From Thalassotalea profundi (GTDB lineage Bacteria > Pseudomonadota > Gammaproteobacteria > Enterobacterales > Alteromonadaceae): a DNA stretch of 64,000 nucleotides. The stretch is taken from contig NZ_BNAH01000015.1 of NCBI RefSeq assembly GCF_014653195.1, forward strand, positions 1 to 64,000. The letters run 5' to 3'. Shown piece after piece: positions 25,342 through 32,696 of this stretch (position 1 is its first letter; each line of letters starts with the position of its first letter). The notes beneath the pieces are model-generated. The model worked only from the letters and a program-made list of their open reading frames with translations. It searched no databases and was not told where the DNA came from. The translations under genes were made by a program, and so were the position numbers.

Positions 25342-26031
25342 TTAAACCAGATTATTAATTAATAAGCCTTTGCGAGCTTCTTCATCTTTTTGACTAATAA
25401 TTGCCGATTGAATAAGGGTTTGATTTTGCTGTAGTGTGGCTGAGCTGCTCGCATAATCAGTATCCTGTATACGTGAACGAGAGGCACTTACATTAACAGT
25501 TGTCGCTTGGTAAGTATTTACCTGATTGGTTAATACGTTGCTGTTGGCTCCTAACTCTGTGGTTACTTGATTTACTTCAGTGAGTGCATTAGCTAACGCA
25601 TCTTGCGTACTACTTGGGTCATTAGCATCGAGTGAAGCTAAAAAGTTAGCGTTGCCTAAGACGCTTTCAGCTAAAGTATTAACTTGCTCAGTTAATTGAG
25701 TAAGCTCTGATTGTATGGCCGTTTTATCTGTCAGAGGATTACCCGATTGTATTGCTAGTTCATTAGCTCGTTGTAAACTTTCATTTATCGCAGACAAGCC
25801 GCCTTCCTTAACTGTATTAAGGTTGACATTATCTTGGCTGTTTATTGCGCGTTGTTCAGCTTCATTAATTTGTGCAGTTAATCTATTTGATATCTGCAAG
25901 CCAGCTGCATCGTCAGCGGCCTTATTGATTTTTTTACCGGATGCTAATTTTTCATCACTTTCATTACGTTGATTAGTATGCTGATGAAGTGCATTTAATA
26001 CCGATGTATTGTGATTAACAGAAATAGCCAT
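25342..26031 (-). CDS. Short orphan flagellin
   Basis: Flagellin-family protein of 229 aa that has only the D0/D1 ends. Seen: MAISVNHNTSVLNALHQHTNQ, then LASGKKINKAADDAAGLQISNRLTAQI, and the C-terminal half with VSASRSRIQDTDYASSSATL ending LLINNLV. The variable D2/D3 region is absent; typical filament flagellins are 270 aa or more. No flagellar gene is nearby and I find no clear sigma-28 promoter. It could be a minor filament subunit or a secreted protein with another role. Confidence 0.8.
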   Translation of the reverse strand: MAISVNHNTSVLNALHQHTNQRNESDEKLASGKKINKAADDAAGLQISNRLTAQINEAEQRAINSQDNVNLNTVKEGGLSAINESLQRANELAIQSGNPLTDKTAIQSELTQLTEQVNTLAESVLGNANFLASLDANDPSSTQDALANALTEVNQVTTELGANSNVLTNQVNTYQATTVNVSASRSRIQDTDYASSSATLQQNQTLIQSAIISQKDEEARKGLLINNLV

Positions 26032-26216
26032 AATTTTGCTCCTAGCTAACCCGTGCGAAAACCCACTTGGTGTAAAGCTTAATTTTAGCAGAAAGTCTTT
26101 TAATAACTATGTTAAAAGCATGCTATTGTTGCTCTTGCTTAGCAGCTAATTGTTATTCAACACTTTTATTATTTAAAAATTAATTTATTTAAATAGGTTG
26201 AGCGGAATATTCTTAA

Positions 26217-26348
26217 TTATTTTGTGTCTTCTTCAATGTGTTTAATAAAATAATAAACATAATAAGCACAAATACCTAAAAGCACGGTAAGGCCACCAAA
26301 AGAAATGAACACTACGGGGTCATTTAAAAGCATGTCGAAAAAGTTCAT
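26217..26348 (-). CDS. DUF3149-like small membrane protein, 43 aa
   Basis: A short ORF starting MNFFDMLLNDPVVFISFGGL, followed by a hydrophobic segment with the GICAYYVYYFIKHI pattern of the DUF3149 family, and an acidic tail EEDTK. GGATT lies upstream as a weak ribosome site. DUF3149 proteins are single-pass inner-membrane proteins of unknown function. It is a single small gene between the orphan flagellin and the Sel1-repeat gene. Confidence 0.7.
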   Translation of the reverse strand: MNFFDMLLNDPVVFISFGGLTVLLGICAYYVYYFIKHIEEDTK

Positions 26349-26449
26349 AACAAATCCTTAATTAAAAATATGGCTCCATACTTAGGAGCCATATCATTTT
26401 AACCAAAGTGAATTACTATAGTTATGATCGAGATCAATAGCTTTAACGT

Positions 26450-27190
26450 TTATAAAACACTTTTTGACAGCATTTTTGTACGTGAGTCAACTTGCTCGAG
26501 GATTTGTTTATATCTTTTTTCGGCAATTTCGCGTGCTATTTGTATGTCTTTTAAGCCTAAATTACGCTCATCCATCGCTTTGCTTTTTATTGCGGGCTCA
26601 TAACCACTCTTAGCTGCGATAATATTCCAAATGTAGGACTCTTGTAGACTTAAACGTACGCCTTTACCTTCGAAATACATCAATGCTAAGTTAAATTGTG
26701 CAAATACATAATTTTGTCTTGCGGCTTTCTCGTACCAGCGGGCAGCTCGAGTTGGGTCTTTTGGCGTTCCTTCACCATTAGCGAACATCACACCTAAATT
26801 AAATTGAGCACTGGGTAAATTCTTATTAGCAGCTTTTTGCATATATTCGAACGCTTTTTTTAGGTCTTTTTTAACCAATCTTCCTTCAGAGTATATGACT
26901 GAAAGATTAAATAGTGCGTCCGGATAGTTTTGATCAGCAGCTTTCATGATTAACTCAAGCGCTTTTTGTTCGTCTTTCTTAACACCATGGCCATTAAGGT
27001 AAATTAATGCCATTTGGTATTGAGCAGGGGCGTATTCTTCGGCAAGTAAAGGAGTAAATTCTTCAATTGCTGCTTTAAATTCGCCACGATTAAGTTGGAA
27101 AACGCCAAGTTCATAATCACCAGTAAAGGCAAAAACATTGAAACTTGTTGTAACTGTAAGGGCTAGGGCAGCTAAAGTTAATTTCTTCAT
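26450..27190 (-). CDS. Exported Sel1-like repeat (TPR) protein
   Basis: 246 aa with a signal peptide (MKKLTLAALALTVTTSFNVF, cleavage after AFA) and four to five Sel1-like repeats, each with the pattern A-x-y-xLg-x-Y-x-G-GV-k-D-kA, for example APAQYQMALIYLNGHGVKKDEQKALELI, PSAQFNLGVMFANGEGTPKDPTRAARWYEKAA. Sel1 repeats mediate protein-protein contacts. The start at 27190 is preceded by AGGAAA; an in-frame extension to 27214 is not needed. Partner unknown. Confidence 0.85.
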   Translation of the reverse strand: MKKLTLAALALTVTTSFNVFAFTGDYELGVFQLNRGEFKAAIEEFTPLLAEEYAPAQYQMALIYLNGHGVKKDEQKALELIMKAADQNYPDALFNLSVIYSEGRLVKKDLKKAFEYMQKAANKNLPSAQFNLGVMFANGEGTPKDPTRAARWYEKAARQNYVFAQFNLALMYFEGKGVRLSLQESYIWNIIAAKSGYEPAIKSKAMDERNLGLKDIQIAREIAEKRYKQILEQVDSRTKMLSKSVL

Positions 27191-27256
27191 GATATTTCCT
27201 GTCATTATTGGCATCTCATCCTGTGTTTAAGTGTAGCAAGGCATTCAAATATTCAC

Positions 27257-29170
27257 CTAGCTTTGTGCTTTAATTTTTTCAATTTGTTCTTCTATTTCTT
27301 CTTCAAGTGCTAACCATTGCATTTCAACCTCTTCAATATCTTGCTTTAATTTTATTTGTTTTTGCATGCAATCAGCTAATTTAGCTTTATGCTCAGCTTG
27401 ATATATTTCAGTTTCAGCAAGTTGTTCTTCAACAAGTGTAAGCTGCTCTTGCCATTGGCTTATTTGCTGTTCAAGCTGATTAGCCTTCTTTCTCAGTGGT
27501 GCGGTTTGTTGGCGTAAATTAGCCTGCTGTTGGCGTAACTGCTTTTTATCAACAGTAGCTACGGTGGTGTCGGCTTTATTGGCTTTTACTACAATTTTTT
27601 TATCATCATTGAGCCATTGCTGATAGTCGTCAATATCGCCATCAAATTCAATTACTTTACCATTGGCAACAAGATAGAATTCATCAACACAAGATTCGAG
27701 CAAATATCTATCATGAGCAATTAATATTATTGCGCCGGAAAACTCTTGTAATGCGAGTACAAGCGCTTGGCGCATTTCAAGGTCTAAATGGTTGGTTGGT
27801 TCATCAAGTAATAATAATTGTGGTTTTTCTAATACGATTAAGGCTAAAACTAAACGTGCTTTTTCTCCACCAGACATTGTATTAATGACTGATAATGCTT
27901 GATCGCCACTAAAGCCGAATCGCCCTAAAAAGTTACGGGCTTGTAATTCACCATAACTAGGTTTTGCTCTTATTATTTGTTCAACAGCGCTAGAGCCTAG
28001 GTGTAATTGCTCTAATTGATGTTGTGAAAAGTAGCCAATTTTTAACTCTTGAGCACAATAACGTTCACCACTTAGTAAATTAATATCGCCGGCTAATGAC
28101 TTGATCAAGGTTGATTTACCTGCACCATTTCTCCCAAGTAAACCAATTCTACTGCCTGGTACTAAAGTAATATTGGCATTGGATAATATTTTGTTGTCTT
28201 GACCGTAACCGCAATCTACCTTATCAAGTGAAAGCAAAGGGTAGGGCATATGCTCTGGTTGTTCAAATTGAAAGGTAAATTGGCTATCAACATGAGCAGG
28301 TGCGAGGTCAGGTAATTTTTGTAGTCGCTTAAGGCGACTTTGTGCTTGCTTGGCTTTACTTGCTTTTGCTCTAAAGCGATCAACAAAAGCCGTTAGATGA
28401 GCGACTTCTTTTTGTTGTTTTTGAAATTGAGCATCTTGTTGAGCTAATTGTTCAGCACGTTGACGTTCAAACGATGAATAATTACCTGAATATAATTTAG
28501 CTTGTTGTTGTTCTATATGTAATATTTGTTCGATAACATCATCAAGAAAATCACGATCATGAGAAATTAATACTAAAGTACCTGTATAGCGTTTTAGCCA
28601 GCGTTGTAACCAAATAACAGCATCCAAATCTAGATGGTTAGTCGGTTCATCAAGTAACATTAAATCAGCACGACTGATTAATGCTTGAGCTAAATTTAAG
28701 CGCATGCGCCAACCACCGGAAAAATCTTTTACTGGTTGGTTCAATTGCTCTTGCAAAAAGCCTAAACCGTGTAATAACTCGCCAGCCCGTGCGGGTAAGC
28801 TGTAGCCGTGAATAGTATCTATTTTATTTAGAATTATGGCTTCTTCGTTACCATTGTCGTTAGCTCTTGCTATAACTAATTCTTGTTCTAATTGGCGAAA
28901 TTCTTTGTCACCATCAATAACATAATCGAGTGCAGATATATCTAATGCAGGAGTTTCTTGCTTAACGGTGGCTACTTTCCAACTGCTTGGCATAGTTAAC
29001 TCGCCTGCATCGGGTTGTAATTGCCCAAGCAGCGCAGCAAATAATGATGATTTGCCACAACCATTGGCACCCACTAAACCAACTTTATGGTTTGGATGTA
29101 TAGTAAAACTTGATGATTTAATTAAGTTTTTAACTCCTCGGTCTAAACTTAATTCAGTGGCGGTGATCAT
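27257..29170 (-). CDS. yheS: ABC-F family ATPase YheS
   Basis: Soluble ATPase with two ABC domains; ABC-F proteins bind the ribosomal E site and resolve stalled translation. 637 aa. Domain 1 has GANGCGKSSL, FSGGWRMRLNLAQAL and LMLLDEPTNHLD; domain 2 has GRNGAGKSTL, MSGGEKARLVLAL and LLLLDEPTNHLD. The linker (residues about 240-300) is basic and helical, and a C-terminal coiled coil (QLRQQQANLRQQTAPLRKKA onward) is as in YheS/Uup. It has no membrane segments, so it is not a transporter. Divergent from yheV. Confidence 0.93.
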   Translation of the reverse strand: MITATELSLDRGVKNLIKSSSFTIHPNHKVGLVGANGCGKSSLFAALLGQLQPDAGELTMPSSWKVATVKQETPALDISALDYVIDGDKEFRQLEQELVIARANDNGNEEAIILNKIDTIHGYSLPARAGELLHGLGFLQEQLNQPVKDFSGGWRMRLNLAQALISRADLMLLDEPTNHLDLDAVIWLQRWLKRYTGTLVLISHDRDFLDDVIEQILHIEQQQAKLYSGNYSSFERQRAEQLAQQDAQFQKQQKEVAHLTAFVDRFRAKASKAKQAQSRLKRLQKLPDLAPAHVDSQFTFQFEQPEHMPYPLLSLDKVDCGYGQDNKILSNANITLVPGSRIGLLGRNGAGKSTLIKSLAGDINLLSGERYCAQELKIGYFSQHQLEQLHLGSSAVEQIIRAKPSYGELQARNFLGRFGFSGDQALSVINTMSGGEKARLVLALIVLEKPQLLLLDEPTNHLDLEMRQALVLALQEFSGAIILIAHDRYLLESCVDEFYLVANGKVIEFDGDIDDYQQWLNDDKKIVVKANKADTTVATVDKKQLRQQQANLRQQTAPLRKKANQLEQQISQWQEQLTLVEEQLAETEIYQAEHKAKLADCMQKQIKLKQDIEEVEMQWLALEEEIEEQIEKIKAQS

Positions 29171-29271
29171 TAAAATTCCTTTGCGATAGTTAAATCGTGG
29201 TTATTGTCGCTTTTCCTACTAGTGTCTTTCAAGGTAAAATGTATTAACAATCCTATTTTATCGATAAAATA

Positions 29272-29463
29272 ATGAAAAAACGATTTATAGCGGGTGCCAT
29301 TTGTCCTAAATGTAAAGCAATGGATACTATGGCGTTGACGAAAGAAAACAATGTTGAGACAGTAACTTGTATAAGTTGCGGTGAACAAATGACACAGCCT
29401 GAAGCGCATGTTGAAAAAGAGGTTCGCTCGCAAGAACAAGTTATCGGGGTATTTAAACCTTAA
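29272..29463 (+). CDS. yheV: YheV family zinc-ribbon protein
   Basis: 63-aa protein with two CxxC pairs (CPKC near residue 11 and CISC near residue 34) that should form a zinc ribbon, and the C-terminal QEQVIGVFKP of YheV. The family's function is unknown. In E. coli yheV is next to slyX/slyD; here slyX converges on it, separated by three bases. Confidence 0.9.
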   Translation: MKKRFIAGAICPKCKAMDTMALTKENNVETVTCISCGEQMTQPEAHVEKEVRSQEQVIGVFKP

Positions 29464-29466
29464 ATA

Positions 29467-29709
29467 TTAATAATGTGGTGGAGGCGTATCGTCAGAAATA
29501 TCGGCGACTTGTGAAGACGATGGTGACTCTTTCACTCTTCTTGCTAAAGCTTGCATCTGCTCTTTTAATTGAGCAATAGCTACTTGATGCAGTGTTATCT
29601 CTTGATTGAGTTGCTCTATTATATCGTCTTGAAAAGCATTTCTTGATTCTAGTAACTCTATGCTTTGTGCTAACGTTTCAATATTTAATGCTATTGGCTT
29701 ATCGGCCAT
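29467..29709 (-). CDS. slyX: SlyX family protein
   Basis: 80-aa coiled-coil protein of unknown function. Residues 5-60 form heptads (IETLAQSIELLESRNAFQDD, IIEQLNQEITLHQVAIAQLK) and the C-terminus ends DDTPPPHY, the family signature. Its start overlaps the end of the WD40 gene by 19 bases, so it is probably translated from the same mRNA. In E. coli it is next to fkpA; here one gene intervenes. Confidence 0.9.
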   Translation of the reverse strand: MADKPIALNIETLAQSIELLESRNAFQDDIIEQLNQEITLHQVAIAQLKEQMQALARRVKESPSSSQVADISDDTPPPHY

Positions 29710-30713
29710 AATTCAGCGTATCCCGATGAAGATTCAGTTAATATATGGCTATTATCTCTAAAAGCGATGCTGTACACAACAGCCCCGGCAGGCCGAGTAT
29801 CTTCTCTTGCGGTAACTCGCCAACTATTTAAGCGTTTGCCTGTGCGTAAATCCCAAATACTCACCTTACGTGAAGGCGCACCTGTTGCTAAAAATAACCC
29901 GTCATCAGAAAACTGCACCGCACTATAAACCTCTTGGCGGTTATTGTATTGCAGCTGACTGATCAGTTCTCCTGTTTTTAAATCCCAAATATTAGCGGAT
30001 TTTTTACTGTCAGCGGTAAAGGCAAAACGACCTTTAGGATCAAGGGCCACATAAGTAACACGGCTTGGGTGGTTGAAACGATAAACAACTTGTCCTGTTT
30101 GAGTATCCCAAATATAAGCGACAAAGTCGTTACCGCCGGAAATAGCAATACGTCCATTTGGGAGAAGGTCAACTGAATTAACTTTTTCTTGATGGCCTAG
30201 AAATTCTAATCTTCGACCGCTATTAGGGGAAACATGTAAAACAACGCCGTTACTTTGTCCAATAAGGATTGAGCTTGCATTATTTGCAATGGCAATATCA
30301 CGAACAGTAGTATCACTAATCTGCCAAAAACCTTCTGACTCACCTGTTTCCATATTCCAAATAGAAAACTCTGTGCGACTGGCGGTTAATACATGACTAT
30401 TATTATTAGCAATATCAAGGGCTAATACTAAGTTGTCGGCATCGTCTTGCTGTTGCGACCAATTATATATAATAGAATTCTCTTCAATGCCCCATAAGTT
30501 AATACCATTTTCTATAGAAGAGACCACACTATATTTACCATCATTAGATAAAGCAGCTGCATAAGCTCCTTCAACGGAATGCTGCCAACGTTGAATAGGC
30601 TCTTTTGAAATAGGCTGACAAGCACTTAAAAAGAGAATGAAAGTTAAACAAATACTGTGACGATAAAATCGCTTACAAAATTCCAATAGATTTAGGCTTT
30701 TTTCTCTAGTCAT
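29691..30713 (-). CDS. WD40-repeat lipoprotein
   Basis: 340 aa with a lipoprotein signal sequence (LTFILFLSAC, lipobox LSA|C near residue 32) and about six to seven WD40-like blades, each ending in I-WD or similar: INLWGIEENS, FSIWNMETGE, VAYIWDTQTGQVVYRF, SANIWDLKTGELI, VSIWDLRTGKRL. A beta-propeller attached to the envelope and serving as a protein-interaction scaffold is expected; BamB is a comparable propeller lipoprotein but differs in repeat type. It lies between slyX and fkpA. Confidence 0.85.
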   Translation of the reverse strand: MTREKSLNLLEFCKRFYRHSICLTFILFLSACQPISKEPIQRWQHSVEGAYAAALSNDGKYSVVSSIENGINLWGIEENSIIYNWSQQQDDADNLVLALDIANNNSHVLTASRTEFSIWNMETGESEGFWQISDTTVRDIAIANNASSILIGQSNGVVLHVSPNSGRRLEFLGHQEKVNSVDLLPNGRIAISGGNDFVAYIWDTQTGQVVYRFNHPSRVTYVALDPKGRFAFTADSKKSANIWDLKTGELISQLQYNNRQEVYSAVQFSDDGLFLATGAPSRKVSIWDLRTGKRLNSWRVTAREDTRPAGAVVYSIAFRDNSHILTESSSGYAELWPISQ

Positions 30714-30812
30714 TTATCGTTAGTATAAGTGGTTTTTCATGTAATGTTTAATATTACACATATTTTTAGGTCGTAAAACACATAAGTGCGGCTTGTATTG
30801 ACGGAGAAGTAA

Positions 30813-31568
30813 ATGAAATTGTTTAAACCCACGCTAGTAGCACTTGCACTTGTATCTGTAATTGGCTGTCAAGAAACTAAGCAAGAAGAAAAAGCCCCTG
30901 TATTAGATACTGAAGTTCAGAAACAAGCATATAGCTTAGGTGCTTCTATTGGTATGTACATGACGCGTAATCTTGAAGAACAAGAGAAAATGGGGTTAAC
31001 GTTAGATCAAGACCTTATTGTTCGTGGTTTTGTTGACACCTTAGCGGATAAAGCGGCTATCGAGAAAGAAGAAATTCAGACGTTGCTCGTTAATTTAGAA
31101 CAAACAATGAAAGCTAAACAGCAAGAACATGCAAAATTAGCTTCTGAAGCAAGTTTAGCAGAAGGACAAGCTTTCCTAGAAGAGAATGCGAAGTTAGAAG
31201 GGGTTCAGGTAACTGAATCAGGTATTCAATACCAAGTAATTACTGAAGGAAGTGGCGCAAAACCTGTAGCTACAGACACAGTAAAAGTTCATTATGTGGG
31301 CACATTAATCAATGGTGAACAGTTTGATAGTTCAGTTGACCGTGGCGAGCCAGCAGTATTCCCGTTAAATCGTGTAATTGCCGGTTGGACTGAAGGTGTG
31401 CAGTTAATGTCGGTAGGCTCTAAATTTAAATTTACAATCCCTTCTGAGTTAGCTTATGGCCCTAATGGTCGTCCGCCTCAAATTCCAGGTAATTCAGTTT
31501 TACAGTTTGAAGTTGAATTGTTAGAAATACAACAACCTGAAGCACCGGAAGAAGTAGGCGATAAGTAG
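30813..31568 (+). CDS. fkpA: FKBP-type peptidyl-prolyl isomerase FkpA (lipoprotein form)
   Basis: Periplasmic chaperone and cis-trans prolyl isomerase. 251 aa: a lipoprotein signal (VSVIGC, Cys near residue 20), an N-terminal dimerisation domain (QKQAYSLGASIGMYMTRNL), a long helix, and an FKBP domain (VKVHYVGTLINGEQFDSSVDRGEPAVFPLNRVIAGWTEGVQLM, KFTIPSELAYG). E. coli FkpA is soluble; the Cys makes this one probably membrane-anchored. It diverges from the WD40 gene. Confidence 0.92.
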   Translation: MKLFKPTLVALALVSVIGCQETKQEEKAPVLDTEVQKQAYSLGASIGMYMTRNLEEQEKMGLTLDQDLIVRGFVDTLADKAAIEKEEIQTLLVNLEQTMKAKQQEHAKLASEASLAEGQAFLEENAKLEGVQVTESGIQYQVITEGSGAKPVATDTVKVHYVGTLINGEQFDSSVDRGEPAVFPLNRVIAGWTEGVQLMSVGSKFKFTIPSELAYGPNGRPPQIPGNSVLQFEVELLEIQQPEAPEEVGDK

Positions 31569-31575
31569 ATAGAAT

Positions 31576-31617
31576 CTAGGTTTTTAGGTTCTAGGGCGCT
31601 AGGTTCTAGGACCTAGC
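31576..31617. repeat. CTAGG-rich repeat and hairpin after fkpA
   Basis: CTAGG or its complement occurs five times in about 40 bases. TAGGTTCTAGG is repeated directly (31585-31595 and 31600-31610), and GCTAGGT pairs with ACCTAGC (31598-31604 and 31611-31617) around TCTAGG. CTAG is generally uncommon in many gammaproteobacterial genomes, so such a cluster is unlikely to arise by chance. It may end fkpA transcription, but there is no T-run. Confidence 0.55.
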
Positions 31618-31640
31618 TGCCTAAACTAATGTATTTGATG

Positions 31641-32531
31641 TTACAGTACTTGGATTAATATACTCGTAAGCCTATGTGCTGCTAATACAATTCTTTCTTG
31701 TAATATTTTGTGATACTTTTGGTGATAAGCTGAAGTTACTTCAATTTTCCCGCCTCTTAATGGTAAACATGTTTCTTTATTGTTTTTACAATAACCAAAA
31801 CCTTCTGAACGCACTAACTTAATAGACTCATTTGCCCAGTTATACACTTGCATTTCTTGCCACAAAGGAGTGTTAACTTTGTCCATTTGAGTGGTTAGCT
31901 GTGAGTATAATAATTGAAATGGAGTGGTGTTTTTGGGTAATTCTTCTACATACAGAAGACATTGATCCCAATACCAATGTAAATTTTTACACTGACCATG
32001 TCTAGGTATAACGTCAACTTTATTGCCACCTAGATCACTGGCAAAACTTACATGCAGTGGTTGGTGAATGTCTCCCAGCCAATGACCTAAAAACATGAGT
32101 GCTTGTACTTTATCTTGTTCTTTTTTACTTACAGACAGTAGCTCTGAGTGATAAATAATCGCAGAGGTTAAGCAGTCTTTTTTGCAATCATTAGGCTCTA
32201 CGCTATCTTGGTTGCGCTCGACGTTGACATAATGCCAAGGTTTGTAACTATCAAAAGTCTTATCTCGCTTTATAGCATCTGCCCATGTACATGCTTTAGC
32301 GAAGTTAATGGGACTATTTTCCTTTTGGTAATTGTAAGCGTTTATTAATTTGGTTGTTGCAGGTGTTAAATTTAAAAGTAAGTTATCAAGTCTATGCTGT
32401 TTAGCGTCATCGAGTAAATCATAACTTAGCTGACAAACAAGCTGGTGGCCTAACTTTCCTAAAGCGTAGCTAGAAAACGGTGTTAATAAAAACAATCCCA
32501 ATATAAGAGATAATAGGATTTTAGTGTACAT
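31641..32531 (-). CDS. Secreted S1/P1-type nuclease
   Basis: Zinc-dependent nuclease acting on single-stranded nucleic acids and 3'-nucleotides. 296 aa with a signal peptide (residues 1-23, SYA). Trinuclear-zinc ligands are visible: GHQLV (His), ADAIKRD (Asp), WHYVN (His), FLGHWLGDIHQPLHVSFASDLGGNKVDV (His, Asp, His) and LHWYWDQ (His and Asp). The mature N-terminus reads LGKLGH, whereas P1-type enzymes begin with a Trp whose backbone amine binds zinc; here that residue is Leu. It could be a type II secretion substrate. Confidence 0.85.
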   Translation of the reverse strand: MYTKILLSLILGLFLLTPFSSYALGKLGHQLVCQLSYDLLDDAKQHRLDNLLLNLTPATTKLINAYNYQKENSPINFAKACTWADAIKRDKTFDSYKPWHYVNVERNQDSVEPNDCKKDCLTSAIIYHSELLSVSKKEQDKVQALMFLGHWLGDIHQPLHVSFASDLGGNKVDVIPRHGQCKNLHWYWDQCLLYVEELPKNTTPFQLLYSQLTTQMDKVNTPLWQEMQVYNWANESIKLVRSEGFGYCKNNKETCLPLRGGKIEVTSAYHQKYHKILQERIVLAAHRLTSILIQVL

Positions 32532-32682
32532 AATAAAATTCCAAAATTGGATGCGAAATAGTACAGAAATATAAATAAAGTCAGAAGATAACGGTATTTT
32601 TAGATAAAAGCTATTTTTTAGTCCTTGATCATGATGACCTTGAAGGGATACATTATTAGTTTGTTTATTATTGTTTTTCTTT

Positions 32683-32696
32683 AGGACGTAAGTTTG
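32683..32696 (+). promoter_or_regulatory. Ribosome-binding site and TTG start of the PhoD-like gene
   Basis: AGGA at 32683-32686 is followed after seven bases by TTG at 32694. There is no ATG before residues that are already conserved in the phosphatase, so TTG is the best-supported start. Confidence 0.6.

Noticed and set aside
26032..26130. Sigma-28 promoter for the orphan flagellin
   Set aside because: TAAA occurs, but no GCCGATAA-like element at the right spacing.
27257..29170. YheS as a membrane ABC transporter
   Set aside because: Two fused ABC domains with no membrane segments are the ABC-F layout.
29170..29439. Minus-strand 89-aa ORF opposite yheV
   Set aside because: YheV on the plus strand has two CxxC pairs and family-specific ends; the opposite frame has nothing recognisable.
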